The notes under the pieces were generated by a model, which did no database searches, had not been told where the DNA came from, and saw only the letters and a program-made list of their open reading frames with translations. DNA of 64,000 nt from the NCBI RefSeq assembly GCF_014199625.1, contig NZ_JACHNY010000011.1, positions 1 to 64,000 of the forward strand, read 5' to 3'. The first letter of the stretch is position 1. Each line of letters opens with the position of its first letter. This stretch comes from Sphingomonas abaci (GTDB lineage: Bacteria; Pseudomonadota; Alphaproteobacteria; Sphingomonadales; Sphingomonadaceae). Positions 37,976 through 46,700 of the stretch are shown one piece after another. The translations under genes were made by a program, and so were the position numbers.

Positions 37976-39100
37976 TCATGGCACGATGGTAACGAACAAA
38001 TAGGCCGCGAAGATCACCAGGTGGACGACGCCCTGCAACACCGTGGTCTTGCCGTTGCCCAGCGACAGGGTGGCGACGAACAGCGATAGCGCCAGCAGCG
38101 TCATGCTCTTCGCGCTGATCCCCAGCGCCAGGGGTAGTCCCAGGACCAGCGACACGATCGCCACCGCCGGCATGGTCAGCCCGATCGTCGCCAGGGCCGA
38201 TCCCAGCGCCAGGTTCAGGCTGGTCTGCAGGCGGTTGCGCTTCGCGGCGCGGTAGGCGGCGAGGCTTTCGGGCGCGAGCACCAGCGCGGCGATGATGACG
38301 CCGACCAGCGCCAGCGGCAGCCCCGCGCCCAGGATCGCCGCCTCGACGGTCGGAGACAGCGCCTTGGCCAGCAGCACGACCACGACCAGCGCGACCAGCA
38401 GCACGCCGAACGCGCTCCAGGCGCCGGCGTCGGTCGGCGGCGCGGCATGGGCGTCATGAGGCAGGCTTTCGCCCGACGGCAGGAAATAATCGCGGTGCCG
38501 CACCGTCTGCACCATCACGAACACGGCATAGAGGATCAGCGACACCACCGCCACGAACAGCAGTTGCGATGGCGCATAGGTCGGGCCGGCGGTGGAGGCG
38601 GTGTAGTTGGGCAGGATCAGCGACAGCACTGCCATCGCCGCCAGCACGCAGAGCGCCGCGCTCACCCCGCGCAGGGTGAAGCGCTGCTCGCCGTGGCGGA
38701 TGCCGCCGGCCAGCAGGCAAAGGCCGACGATGAAGTTGAGGATGATCATGATCGCCGCGAACACCGTGTCGCGCGCCAGCGACGACGCGTCGCCCGCGTC
38801 CGACAGCATCAGGCTGACGATCAGCGACACCTCGATCACCGTCACCGCGATCGCCAGCACCAGGGTGCCGAACGGCTCGCCGACCCGGTGTGCGACCACC
38901 TCGGCATGATGGACCGCAGCCAGCACGCTGCCGATCAGGATGACGATCGCGATCAGCGTGCCCGCCGTGCCGAGCGTCGCGAGCGACGTCACGATCGCCG
39001 CCACGCCCAGCAGCGGGAAGACCAAGGTCCACCACGGCAAGGTCAGCCGATGCAGCAGGGCCCGCTTGGCCCCCTGGGGTACGATCACCTCTTCCGCCAT
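37976..39100 (-). CDS. Calcium/proton antiporter, CaCA family (ChaA-like)
   Basis: A 374-aa polytopic membrane protein with about eleven hydrophobic helices in two halves. The cation-binding repeats are visible as GTLVLAIAVTVIEVSLI in the first half and LGSALATIGLTMPAVAIVSL in the second, which mark the CAX/ChaA group exchanging Ca2+ (or Na+/K+) for H+. ATG 39100 is preferred over 39121 because of GGGAGG 4 nt upstream. Monocistronic. Confidence 0.88.
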   Translation of the reverse strand: MAEEVIVPQGAKRALLHRLTLPWWTLVFPLLGVAAIVTSLATLGTAGTLIAIVILIGSVLAAVHHAEVVAHRVGEPFGTLVLAIAVTVIEVSLIVSLMLSDAGDASSLARDTVFAAIMIILNFIVGLCLLAGGIRHGEQRFTLRGVSAALCVLAAMAVLSLILPNYTASTAGPTYAPSQLLFVAVVSLILYAVFVMVQTVRHRDYFLPSGESLPHDAHAAPPTDAGAWSAFGVLLVALVVVVLLAKALSPTVEAAILGAGLPLALVGVIIAALVLAPESLAAYRAAKRNRLQTSLNLALGSALATIGLTMPAVAIVSLVLGLPLALGISAKSMTLLALSLFVATLSLGNGKTTVLQGVVHLVIFAAYLFVTIVP

Positions 39101-39172
39101 GCCGCCTCCCTTTGCGTCCACCCATGGGAATGCATTGGCGGCGCGAAAGGGTCCGGGCGAACCCGGTTCAAG

Positions 39173-39562
39173 TCAGGCGATCACGCCGCCCCCGTCGCGC
39201 TGGGCCAGCACGCGGCCCATCGATTCGAACAGGGCATCCATCGCCACCGGCTTGAAGATGACGTCGTCGGCCCCCGCCGCCAGGCAGCGCTCGCGCAGGT
39301 CGACGGCAGCGTCGGCGGTCACCACGATGATCGGCACGGCCGCCTTGGCGTCGCCGCGCGCGCGGATGTGGCGGATCGCGGTGATGCCATCCATGCCCGG
39401 CATGCGCAGGTCGATCAGCACGATGGTGAAATCGTGGCGGTCGATTTCGATCAGCCCCTGCTCGGCATCCTCGGCCTCGCTCATGGTGGCGCCGGCCACG
39501 TCCAGCATGTCGCGCACGACGCGGCGGTTCATGCGATCGTCCTCGATGAAGAGCACGTCCAT
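39173..39562 (-). CDS. Single-domain response regulator
   Basis: A 129-aa CheY-like receiver without output domain. The acidic pocket is Glu7-Asp8-Asp9, the phosphorylation site Asp51 (LIDLRMPG), the switch Thr near 82 (VVTADAAV) and Lys in IFKPV. It starts 61 nt after the hybrid kinase on the same strand and is the likely phosphoacceptor of that kinase, whose own receiver is degenerate. Confidence 0.93.
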   Translation of the reverse strand: MDVLFIEDDRMNRRVVRDMLDVAGATMSEAEDAEQGLIEIDRHDFTIVLIDLRMPGMDGITAIRHIRARGDAKAAVPIIVVTADAAVDLRERCLAAGADDVIFKPVAMDALFESMGRVLAQRDGGGVIA

Positions 39563-39623
39563 CGCTAAGCCGATCCCATCCTGTGCCCCTGGCAGCGCAT
39601 GATCATGCGCCCGCGTCTACGCG

Positions 39624-42077
39624 TCATACCGTCTGCGGCACAAGCACATCGTCCGGCAATGCGATGAACAGAGAATGGACGAGCGCCGCGCCCGTCACCG
39701 GCTTGGTCACGACCCGTCCCACGCCGCTCCCGGCCAGTCGCGCCGCGCCCGCCGCATCCGCAGCCGGCCATAGCAGCGTCACCGCCGCCCCGCACCGGTC
39801 GGCCGCCGCGATCAGCCGCGCCAGCGCCGCCTCCGGATCGGCTTCGCTCCGCAGTGGCGCTTCGTCCACCAGCACGCGTCGACATGGCCCCTCTCCCAGC
39901 GACTGGGTCGCTTCCTCGAAACTCCCCACGAAGACTAGCCGTTCCTCATGCGGCGCGAACAGCGTCCGCCACATGCTGCGGGCGATCGGGTTGCGATCGA
40001 TCACCAGCAGGCCCGCGCCCAGCACCTCGGCATCGCGCGCCGCCCCGCCCTTCGTCTCAGCCGGCACCACCAGCGGCAGGGTGACGGTGAAGGTCGAGCC
40101 CTGCCCCGCGACGCTGTCGACCGTGACGTCGCCGCCCATCGCCCGTGCCAGGTTGCGGCAGATCGACAGGCCGAGCCCGGTGCCGCCGAAGCGGCGCGTC
40201 GTGCTGGCATCCGCCTGGCGGAACGCCTCGAAGATCGCCTCGCGCTGGTCGGGCGCGATGCCGATGCCGGTGTCGCGCACCGCGATTGCGTAGCTCCGGC
40301 CGTCGCCGGCGCGCGTGACCGACAGCGACACCTGCCCGGCGCTGGTGAACTTCAAGGCGTTGGCGACCAGGTTGAACACGATCTGGCGGACTCGCGCGGC
40401 GTCGCCGACGACGCGGTCGGGGCATTCGCCAAGCGCGGTTTCAAAGCGCAGGCCCCGCGCCTCCGCCTGGGTCCGCCACATGATCGCGGCGTCGCGGATC
40501 GTCGCGGCCAGGTCAAACGGCGCCTCTTCGATGGTCAGATGCCCCGTCTCGATCTTCGCCACGTCCAGGATATCGTCCACCAGCGCCTTCATCGTCACGC
40601 CCGCGCCGTGCACCACGGACAGCCGGTCGCGGATGCCGGCGTCGAGCGAAGCATCGGCGAGCATCACCTGGGTCATGCCCAATATGCCGTTGAGCGGCGT
40701 GCGGATCTCGTGGCTGGTGGTCGCCAGGAACTCAGTCTTGGCCGCCAGCGCCTTGCCCAGCGCCTCGTTGGTGACCGCCAGGTCTTCGTTGGCGGCGCGG
40801 ACCTGGTTGCGGCTGCGGCGGACGGTGAATAGGCTGACTGCCAGCACGAGGATGACGATCGCCGTCGCGGCCGCCGCGCCCAGGAACACCAGCCGTTCGG
40901 TCCGCGCCCGTGCCTGTTCGAAGGCGACGCTGCGGCGCAGCTCCTCCGCCTTCAGCTTGGCGATGCGCAGTTCCTGGTTGGCGAAGTCGAATCGCGCCGC
41001 CATCAGCGCCGTGTTGGTCTGGGTGGCCAATTTGGTCGCCTCGTCGTCCAGCCGCTTCAAGGCGATCAGGTGCGGCAGCGCCTTGTCCGGCGCGCCCAGC
41101 ATCGCGAAGGTGCGATAGGCGGTCTGATGCGCCTCGCGATAGGGCAAGGTCGTGGCGTCCGGATCGACGCCGGCGAAACTCGCCTCGATCAGCCGCCCGG
41201 CCTCGCCGGGCTGGCGCCGCTGCAGCGCGGCTTGGGCGGCGATCGCCTGGACCTGCGGCCGCCAATGTTGCGCTTCTCCCGTCCGGGTCAGGGCCAGGGC
41301 GCGGGACAGCGCCTGTCCCGCTTCGAAGACCCGCCCGGCCTTAAGGCGGTTGCGCGCCAGATTGCCCAGCACCTGCGCCTGAAGCAGCGGACTGTTGCGG
41401 CGGCGGGCGAGGCCATAGGCGTGTTGGAAATCGGCCTCGGCCGCCGCGAACCGCCCGAGATCCTGATAGACCGTGCCTCGGTTGTTGAAGACCGCGAGCG
41501 ACAGCCGGGGATCGCCGCGATACAGCTCCTCCGCCTGGCTGAAATACCGCAGGGCCGACTCGTTGTCGCGCGCGTCGTTGTAGAGCGATGCGATGCCCAT
41601 CAGGGCTATGGCCTGGCTGCGCGCGTCGCCGGTTCCCTGGAAGATGCGAAAGGCCTGCTGGAACGCCCGCAGCGCCGCCGCCGCCCTGCCCTGCACGCCC
41701 TGATAGGCGGCGTTGGTCAGCAGCACCTCGCCCATCACTTGCGAGCGGGGATCGTAGCGCCGTGCCGCCGTTTCTGCGCGCGACAGCAGCGCCGCCGCAT
41801 CGCCCAGCCGGTTCAGCCGCAGACAGGCGTCGCCTTGCAGCCGCCATGCCTGGGCCAGTTCGAGATCGCGCTGCCGCGCATCCTCGCGCGCCTCGGCATG
41901 ATCCTCGGCCCGGCGGGCCGCCGCGAGCGCGACCGGCGGATCGTCGACCATCGCGCCGCGGGCCTCCGCCACCGACCGTTCGAACTCGGGGTCGGCCTGC
42001 GGTGCCGCCCGACCGGGATCGGACCAGCCGCCGACGGACAGGACCAGCGCGGCGGCCATCGCCGCCCTACGGATCAT
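39624..42077 (-). CDS. TPR-containing hybrid sensor histidine kinase
   Basis: An 817-aa kinase. Signal peptide (1-25), periplasmic TPR-like helical repeats (about 50-390), one membrane helix (396-418), HisKA with His456 (TTSHEIRTPLNG), HATPase with N-box NLVANALKF (569-577), DTGIGI (602-607) and GTGLGLS (632-638), and a C-terminal receiver-like domain (about 685-810). The receiver is incomplete: the acidic pocket reads VIDRN instead of DDN, though an Asp (about 738) and VVTKP remain. The ATG overlaps the EAL gene stop by 4 nt. Confidence 0.93.
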   Translation of the reverse strand: MIRRAAMAAALVLSVGGWSDPGRAAPQADPEFERSVAEARGAMVDDPPVALAAARRAEDHAEAREDARQRDLELAQAWRLQGDACLRLNRLGDAAALLSRAETAARRYDPRSQVMGEVLLTNAAYQGVQGRAAAALRAFQQAFRIFQGTGDARSQAIALMGIASLYNDARDNESALRYFSQAEELYRGDPRLSLAVFNNRGTVYQDLGRFAAAEADFQHAYGLARRRNSPLLQAQVLGNLARNRLKAGRVFEAGQALSRALALTRTGEAQHWRPQVQAIAAQAALQRRQPGEAGRLIEASFAGVDPDATTLPYREAHQTAYRTFAMLGAPDKALPHLIALKRLDDEATKLATQTNTALMAARFDFANQELRIAKLKAEELRRSVAFEQARARTERLVFLGAAAATAIVILVLAVSLFTVRRSRNQVRAANEDLAVTNEALGKALAAKTEFLATTSHEIRTPLNGILGMTQVMLADASLDAGIRDRLSVVHGAGVTMKALVDDILDVAKIETGHLTIEEAPFDLAATIRDAAIMWRTQAEARGLRFETALGECPDRVVGDAARVRQIVFNLVANALKFTSAGQVSLSVTRAGDGRSYAIAVRDTGIGIAPDQREAIFEAFRQADASTTRRFGGTGLGLSICRNLARAMGGDVTVDSVAGQGSTFTVTLPLVVPAETKGGAARDAEVLGAGLLVIDRNPIARSMWRTLFAPHEERLVFVGSFEEATQSLGEGPCRRVLVDEAPLRSEADPEAALARLIAAADRCGAAVTLLWPAADAAGAARLAGSGVGRVVTKPVTGAALVHSLFIALPDDVLVPQTV

Positions 42078-43393
42078 CGGCGCGACCAGGCGTTCCGCAG
42101 GCTCTGCACGCTCGCCGGCACCGGCAGGTCGAAGCCGCCCCGCTGCTGCTCGAGATAGGCGAGCAGCGCGTCGAGCGGCACCGGCCGGCTGATCAGGAAG
42201 CCCTGCACCATGTCGCAGCCCATCACCGACAGCAGCGCCAGCGCGGCATGGGTCTCGACGCCCTCCGCCACCACTTCCATCTCCAGCGCATGGGCGAGAT
42301 CGATCGTTGAGCGGACGATCAGCGGGTCGCGGTTCGAACTGGTGAGCTGCGTCACGAACAGCTTGTCGATCTTCAGCTCGCGCGCCGGGAGCTGCTTCAG
42401 ATAGGCCAGCGAGGACAGGCCCGCGCCATAATCGTCGATCGCGATGGTAATGCCGATGCCGGCGAAGATCTGGAGGTGCGCGATCGCGCATTGCGGGTCG
42501 CGGATCACCGAAGTCTCGGTCACCTCGAACCCCAGCCGCGCTCCGCTGTCCGCGATCAGGTCGCAAGCCTCGCGCACGAAGGCGGTGTCGGTCAGCAGCA
42601 CGCCGGCGATGTTGATGAAGATCGGGCAGTCGACGCCGCACGACGCCATCAGCCTCTGATCCTCGATCACCTGGCGGATCGTCCACAAGGTCAGGTCGAC
42701 GATGTCGCGCGACTGTTCGGCCAGGGGGATGAAGTCGCCGGGCGAGACCTGGCCACGGGTCGGATGATTCCAGCGGACCAGCGCCTCGACGCTGGAGATG
42801 CGCTGCTGGCGGACGTGCAGCTTGGGCTGATAATGCAGCGCCATCTCGCCGCGCCGGATCGCGACCGGCAGTTCATGCGCCAGCGCCATGCGGTCATGCG
42901 CGACGCCGCCGCATGCGACGTCGCAGATCACGGCACGCCGTTCGGACCGCGCCTCGATCAGCGCGGTTTCCGCTTCCTCGATCAGCCGGACATCGTCGGC
43001 CTCGCCGACACTGGCCGCCGACGCGCCGATATGGAGGTCAATGGCGATCACGCCATGATCGAGGGGCAAGGGGCGGGCGAAGAACGCTTCGATTGCGGCG
43101 ATCCGATCGTCCAGCGCCGCCCGCTCGTCGCCGAAGAAGATCAGTTCGATCAGGTCGCGCCCGGTAGCGGTGACCAGCGCCTCCGGCACCAGCTTGGCCA
43201 TGTGCCCGACCAACCGGTCGGCGAGCGAATCGGCCAGCGACAGGCCCAGATGGCGGCGCAACAGACCAAAATTCGCCACGGACGCCAGGACCACGAATCG
43301 CCATGCCCCCCGATTGGGGAGGGGGAACGATGCCGCTCGGTCAGGGCGCGGCCGCCCGGCATGGTGGCCGTTCGTCATCGGATGCTGATCCAT
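42074..43393 (-). CDS. Degenerate GGDEF-EAL protein, probable c-di-GMP phosphodiesterase
   Basis: A 439-aa cytoplasmic protein. Residues about 30-165 align loosely with GGDEF but lack the GGDEF active site. The EAL domain (about 170-425) is intact: E203-A-L, N261, E290 in EVTET region, D320-D321, K341 in LKIDK, AEGVET and QGFL. It should hydrolyse c-di-GMP to pGpG. It leads an operon with the hybrid kinase (4-nt overlap) and the receiver, joining c-di-GMP turnover to a phosphorelay. Confidence 0.93.
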   Translation of the reverse strand: MDQHPMTNGHHAGRPRPDRAASFPLPNRGAWRFVVLASVANFGLLRRHLGLSLADSLADRLVGHMAKLVPEALVTATGRDLIELIFFGDERAALDDRIAAIEAFFARPLPLDHGVIAIDLHIGASAASVGEADDVRLIEEAETALIEARSERRAVICDVACGGVAHDRMALAHELPVAIRRGEMALHYQPKLHVRQQRISSVEALVRWNHPTRGQVSPGDFIPLAEQSRDIVDLTLWTIRQVIEDQRLMASCGVDCPIFINIAGVLLTDTAFVREACDLIADSGARLGFEVTETSVIRDPQCAIAHLQIFAGIGITIAIDDYGAGLSSLAYLKQLPARELKIDKLFVTQLTSSNRDPLIVRSTIDLAHALEMEVVAEGVETHAALALLSVMGCDMVQGFLISRPVPLDALLAYLEQQRGGFDLPVPASVQSLRNAWSRR

Positions 43394-43460
43394 CGTCCCG
43401 CCGGATAAACGAAAATCGATAAATATACTGTTAAGCTACCGAGCCAATGGGGTTTCTCCG

Positions 43461-43489
43461 TTGCGAAATGGTAAACCCGGTGTTAATAA
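43461..43489 (+). promoter_or_regulatory. Putative promoter of the 17-codon ORF
   Basis: TTGCGA (43461-43466), 17-nt spacer, TAATAA (43484-43489). Transcription from about 43496 would give a 33-nt leader containing GAGGGAG. The promoter is divergent from the EAL gene, whose ATG is at 43393. Confidence 0.55.
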
Positions 43490-43528
43490 ATCCCTGCCTC
43501 CAACGAGGGGCCACGAGGGAGAAAAACC

Positions 43529-43582
43529 ATGCTGAAGTTCATCCTGGCGCTGATCTACGGCGATCACATCCGCCCGATCTGA
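43529..43582 (+). CDS. 17-residue small protein or leader peptide
   Basis: The sequence reads MLKFILALIYGDHIRPI and stops with TGA. It is a short hydrophobic helix with a polar end. Support: GAGGGAG 7 nt before ATG, a sigma70-like promoter at 43461, and an intrinsic terminator at 43643-43682, so it forms a complete unit of roughly 185 nt with no other ORF. It could be a membrane microprotein, a toxin-like peptide or the coding part of a dual-function sRNA. No family recognised. Confidence 0.5.
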   Translation: MLKFILALIYGDHIRPI

Positions 43583-43642
43583 ATCCATACCCGTTGCCCG
43601 ACGGGCGCAGCCGCCAGCGGCGCGTCCAGGCGACGAACGACG

Positions 43643-43682
43643 AAAACGGACCCCACGCCCACCGGCGTCGGGTCCGTTTTTT
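43643..43682 (+). terminator. Intrinsic terminator after the 17-codon ORF
   Basis: An 11-bp outer stem (43643-43653 with 43670-43680) encloses a 5-bp inner stem (43655-43659 with 43664-43668), followed by six T (43677-43682). It is strong on the plus strand; the A tract on the other side could also stop minus-strand transcripts arriving from tamB. Confidence 0.88.
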
Positions 43683-43767
43683 CGTTGCGGCGCAGACACC
43701 CCCTCGACGGACCACCCGCCCGCCCGGTCGTGTGTACCGACCGACCAAGCGAGGGCGCGCGCAAGGG

Positions 43768-46700
43768 TCAATAATCCCTGGAGTAGCGGACGCTCGCCGA
43801 CGATCCGCCGAACGAGCCGGCCGCGGTCAGGATGCTGAGCGACCGGGTCAGCGAAATGTCGAGCTGCGTCGCGGTGAAGCCACGCGCGTCGGTGATGATC
43901 TCCACATAGATATTGTTGGTCAGGTATTTGCCCGCTGCCAGGCTGGTGCCCCGCCCGCTCGCTTCGTCGGCGCCGAGGACGCGCAGTCGATCGAAGCCTG
44001 TGGCCGAGCGCAGCTTGCCGAGCGGGTTCAGCCCACCGCCGCCCGATCCGCGCAGGCTGTTGAGCGCCGAGGCGAGCTGGATCGCCTCGATCGCCGACAG
44101 ATTCTCCGGGTTGGTGCCGAACAGCAGCCGGCTCAGCACCTCGTCCTGCGGGAGGGCAGGCGTCGAGGTGAAGCTGATCTGAGGCCGCTGGCCGGTGCCG
44201 GTGACGTTCAGCACCGCGGTGATGCCGTTGGTGGAGGTCGTCGCCTGGATGTTGATGTCCGGATCGATCAGCGCGCCGCCCTGGAAGCGGATCTGGCCCC
44301 GGTTCACTTCGAACCGCTTGCCCGCAAAGCTGTAGGTGCCGCGGATCAGGTCCAGCCCGCCGGTGATGACCGGCGCGGCGGAGGTGCCGCCGATGCGCAG
44401 GTCCATCTCCCATTCCGACTCCAGCCCCATGCCTGACACGAACAGCTGGTTGTCGGCCCGCACCCGCAGGTCGAGCTTGAACAGCCCCACCGGGGCCGGA
44501 ACCGGCCGGTCGGTCGACCGCGCCACGCGAATCTCGCTCTTGCGGCGCACGCCGGTCAGTTCCGGCACCTCGGCCGCGCCTTGGCGAATGATCTGGTAAC
44601 GGGCGTTGGGGATGGTCAGCTCGCCCTGGATCAGCCCGCCCTGCTTGCCGTTGGTCAGCCGGATCGTGCCGCTGGTGGTCGCGGCCAGCGCATCGCTGTT
44701 CGCCAGCCGTGCATTGTTCAGCGTCGCGCGCAGGTCGATCGGGAAGCCCGCATCGGCGGCCAGGCCGATCGACCCCTGGGCCTGCACGGTCCCGTCACCG
44801 GCCCGGGCACTGAGGCGGCTGATCTCCAGCCGGTCGCTGTTGAAGCGGCCGGCGATCTGCATCGCGGTCAGCCGGGTGCCGTAGCGCTCATTGTCATAGG
44901 TCAGGTTGTCGGCGCGGATCAGGCCATTGAGGCGCGGCGACGACACCCGCCCGCCGAAGTCGGCGGCAACCGCGATCGGTCCGGTCAGCTGCTGGTCGGG
45001 CAGCGCCGCGAAGGAGAAGAGCAGCGAGGACGGCCCGTTGTAGCGGATGCCGCCACCCAGCGGCGCGCTCAGCAGCCGCGTCGTCCAGCTTCCCGCCCCC
45101 GGCGGCAGCGGCCGCAGCGTCGCGAGCATCCGCCCGACCACGCTCTGCCCGTTGCGGATCAGCGCGCGCGCATCGCCGCCCTGCGCGTCCAGCGTGCCGG
45201 CGAGCACGATGTCGACCGGATCGGAGACGGTGGCCACGCCGGTGCGGCGGAACTGGCTGATCGTCATCCGCGCGGTCGCATCCGGGAAGGCGGTGCTGGA
45301 AGCCTGGCGGAAATCGAGGCTGCCGGTCGCCTGACCGCTCAGCCCCAGATTGGCGACGAAGGCGTTCAGGATCGACAGGTTGAGCCGGTCGAGCCGTGCC
45401 TGCACCTGCGTCGCGCCGCCGAACGATCCGGCCAGCCGCAGCGAGCCGCCCGCCTGCCCATTGGCCGGCGCGAAGTCGATCCGGGTCGGGTCGAGCCGGT
45501 AGGCGCCGCCGCTGGTGCGAATCCGCGCCGGATTGACCGTGCGGAAATCGATGCCGCTCGCCGCGCCCTTCAGCGCGACCAGATAATCGTCGGGAGCCAG
45601 CCGGGCGTTCAGCGCGACGCGGAACGGCACGCCGTTCGACCCGGTCAGCAGCGCCTGGGCGGTGCCGCGCCCGCCGACGTAACGGACCTTGGCGCGGGCC
45701 GCCTGGATCACGGTCGGGCCGTAGCGCGTGTCGGCAAGCTGCACATCGGCCACCAGTTCAGGTGCCTTGGGCATCAGGACGATGCTGGCATTGGCGATGG
45801 CCCGGCCGATGGTGAAGTCCACCTGGCCCGGAATGCGGGCGTTATAGGCGCGCGCCGCGACATCGGCGCGCTGGTTGCCGCCCTGGTCGGAGAGACGGAC
45901 ATCGCCGGTCACCCCCTGCCCGTTGAAGGCGAGCGCACCCGCGAATGGGCCGCGCGGCGTCTGCACGACCCGGCCATTGGCGGCGATGCCGGCGAAGACG
46001 ACGCGGCGAATGTCGATCGCCAGCTGGTTGCCCGGCCGCACCAGCACGTCGGCGGTGAACGGACCATAGTTGGTGCCGCCGCTGGCGGTCACCGCATAGG
46101 CCCCGCCCCGGCCGACCACCCGCGCGTTCAGGTCGACCAGTCCGACGCCGACGCCCGGTCGCGGCGCGCGCAGCACCACCACCGGCGCCTCCGCCGATCC
46201 GGTCACCCGCGCCGACAGCGGACCATAGGCGGTTGAATAGGCGTCGGCCGTCACCGCCACCGCGCCGGACGCGGGATCAAACCGTCCCTGCCCGCGCGTA
46301 ATGCGGAACTGCGGCGCGTTCAGGCGCAGATTGGCGAAGGTCACGATGCCCTCGGGGCTGTAGCCGATGTCCGAACGGACCACGGCATTGCCGCCCAGGA
46401 AGTTGCGGACCCCGTCATTGAACAACTGCTTGGTCTGCGCGACGACGCGGCCGGTGATGCCGAAGCCGCCATTCGCGCCCGGCACCAGCTTCGCGTCCGT
46501 CGACAGGTTGAGAATGCCGATCGATTCGAGCCGGTAGTTGTTGACCCGCCCCTTCAGCGCGCCGGTGTAGCGGCCGGTCGCGGTGTTGGCGACGACCACG
46601 GCGGTCGCGTCGATCGAATCGGAGCGGATGCGCAGATTGTCCGACAGGATGTTGGGCATGGAGATGGCGAGGTCGCCATCGATCCGGACGTTGTTGGTCA

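Noticed and set aside
42476..43408. 310-aa plus-strand frame opposite the EAL gene
   Set aside because: The minus-strand protein has a complete EAL active site; the opposite frame has no recognisable content.
44581..46236. 551-aa open frame opposite tamB
   Set aside because: Long antisense frames are expected across GC-rich genes; the sequence lacks any domain and has no ribosome-binding site.
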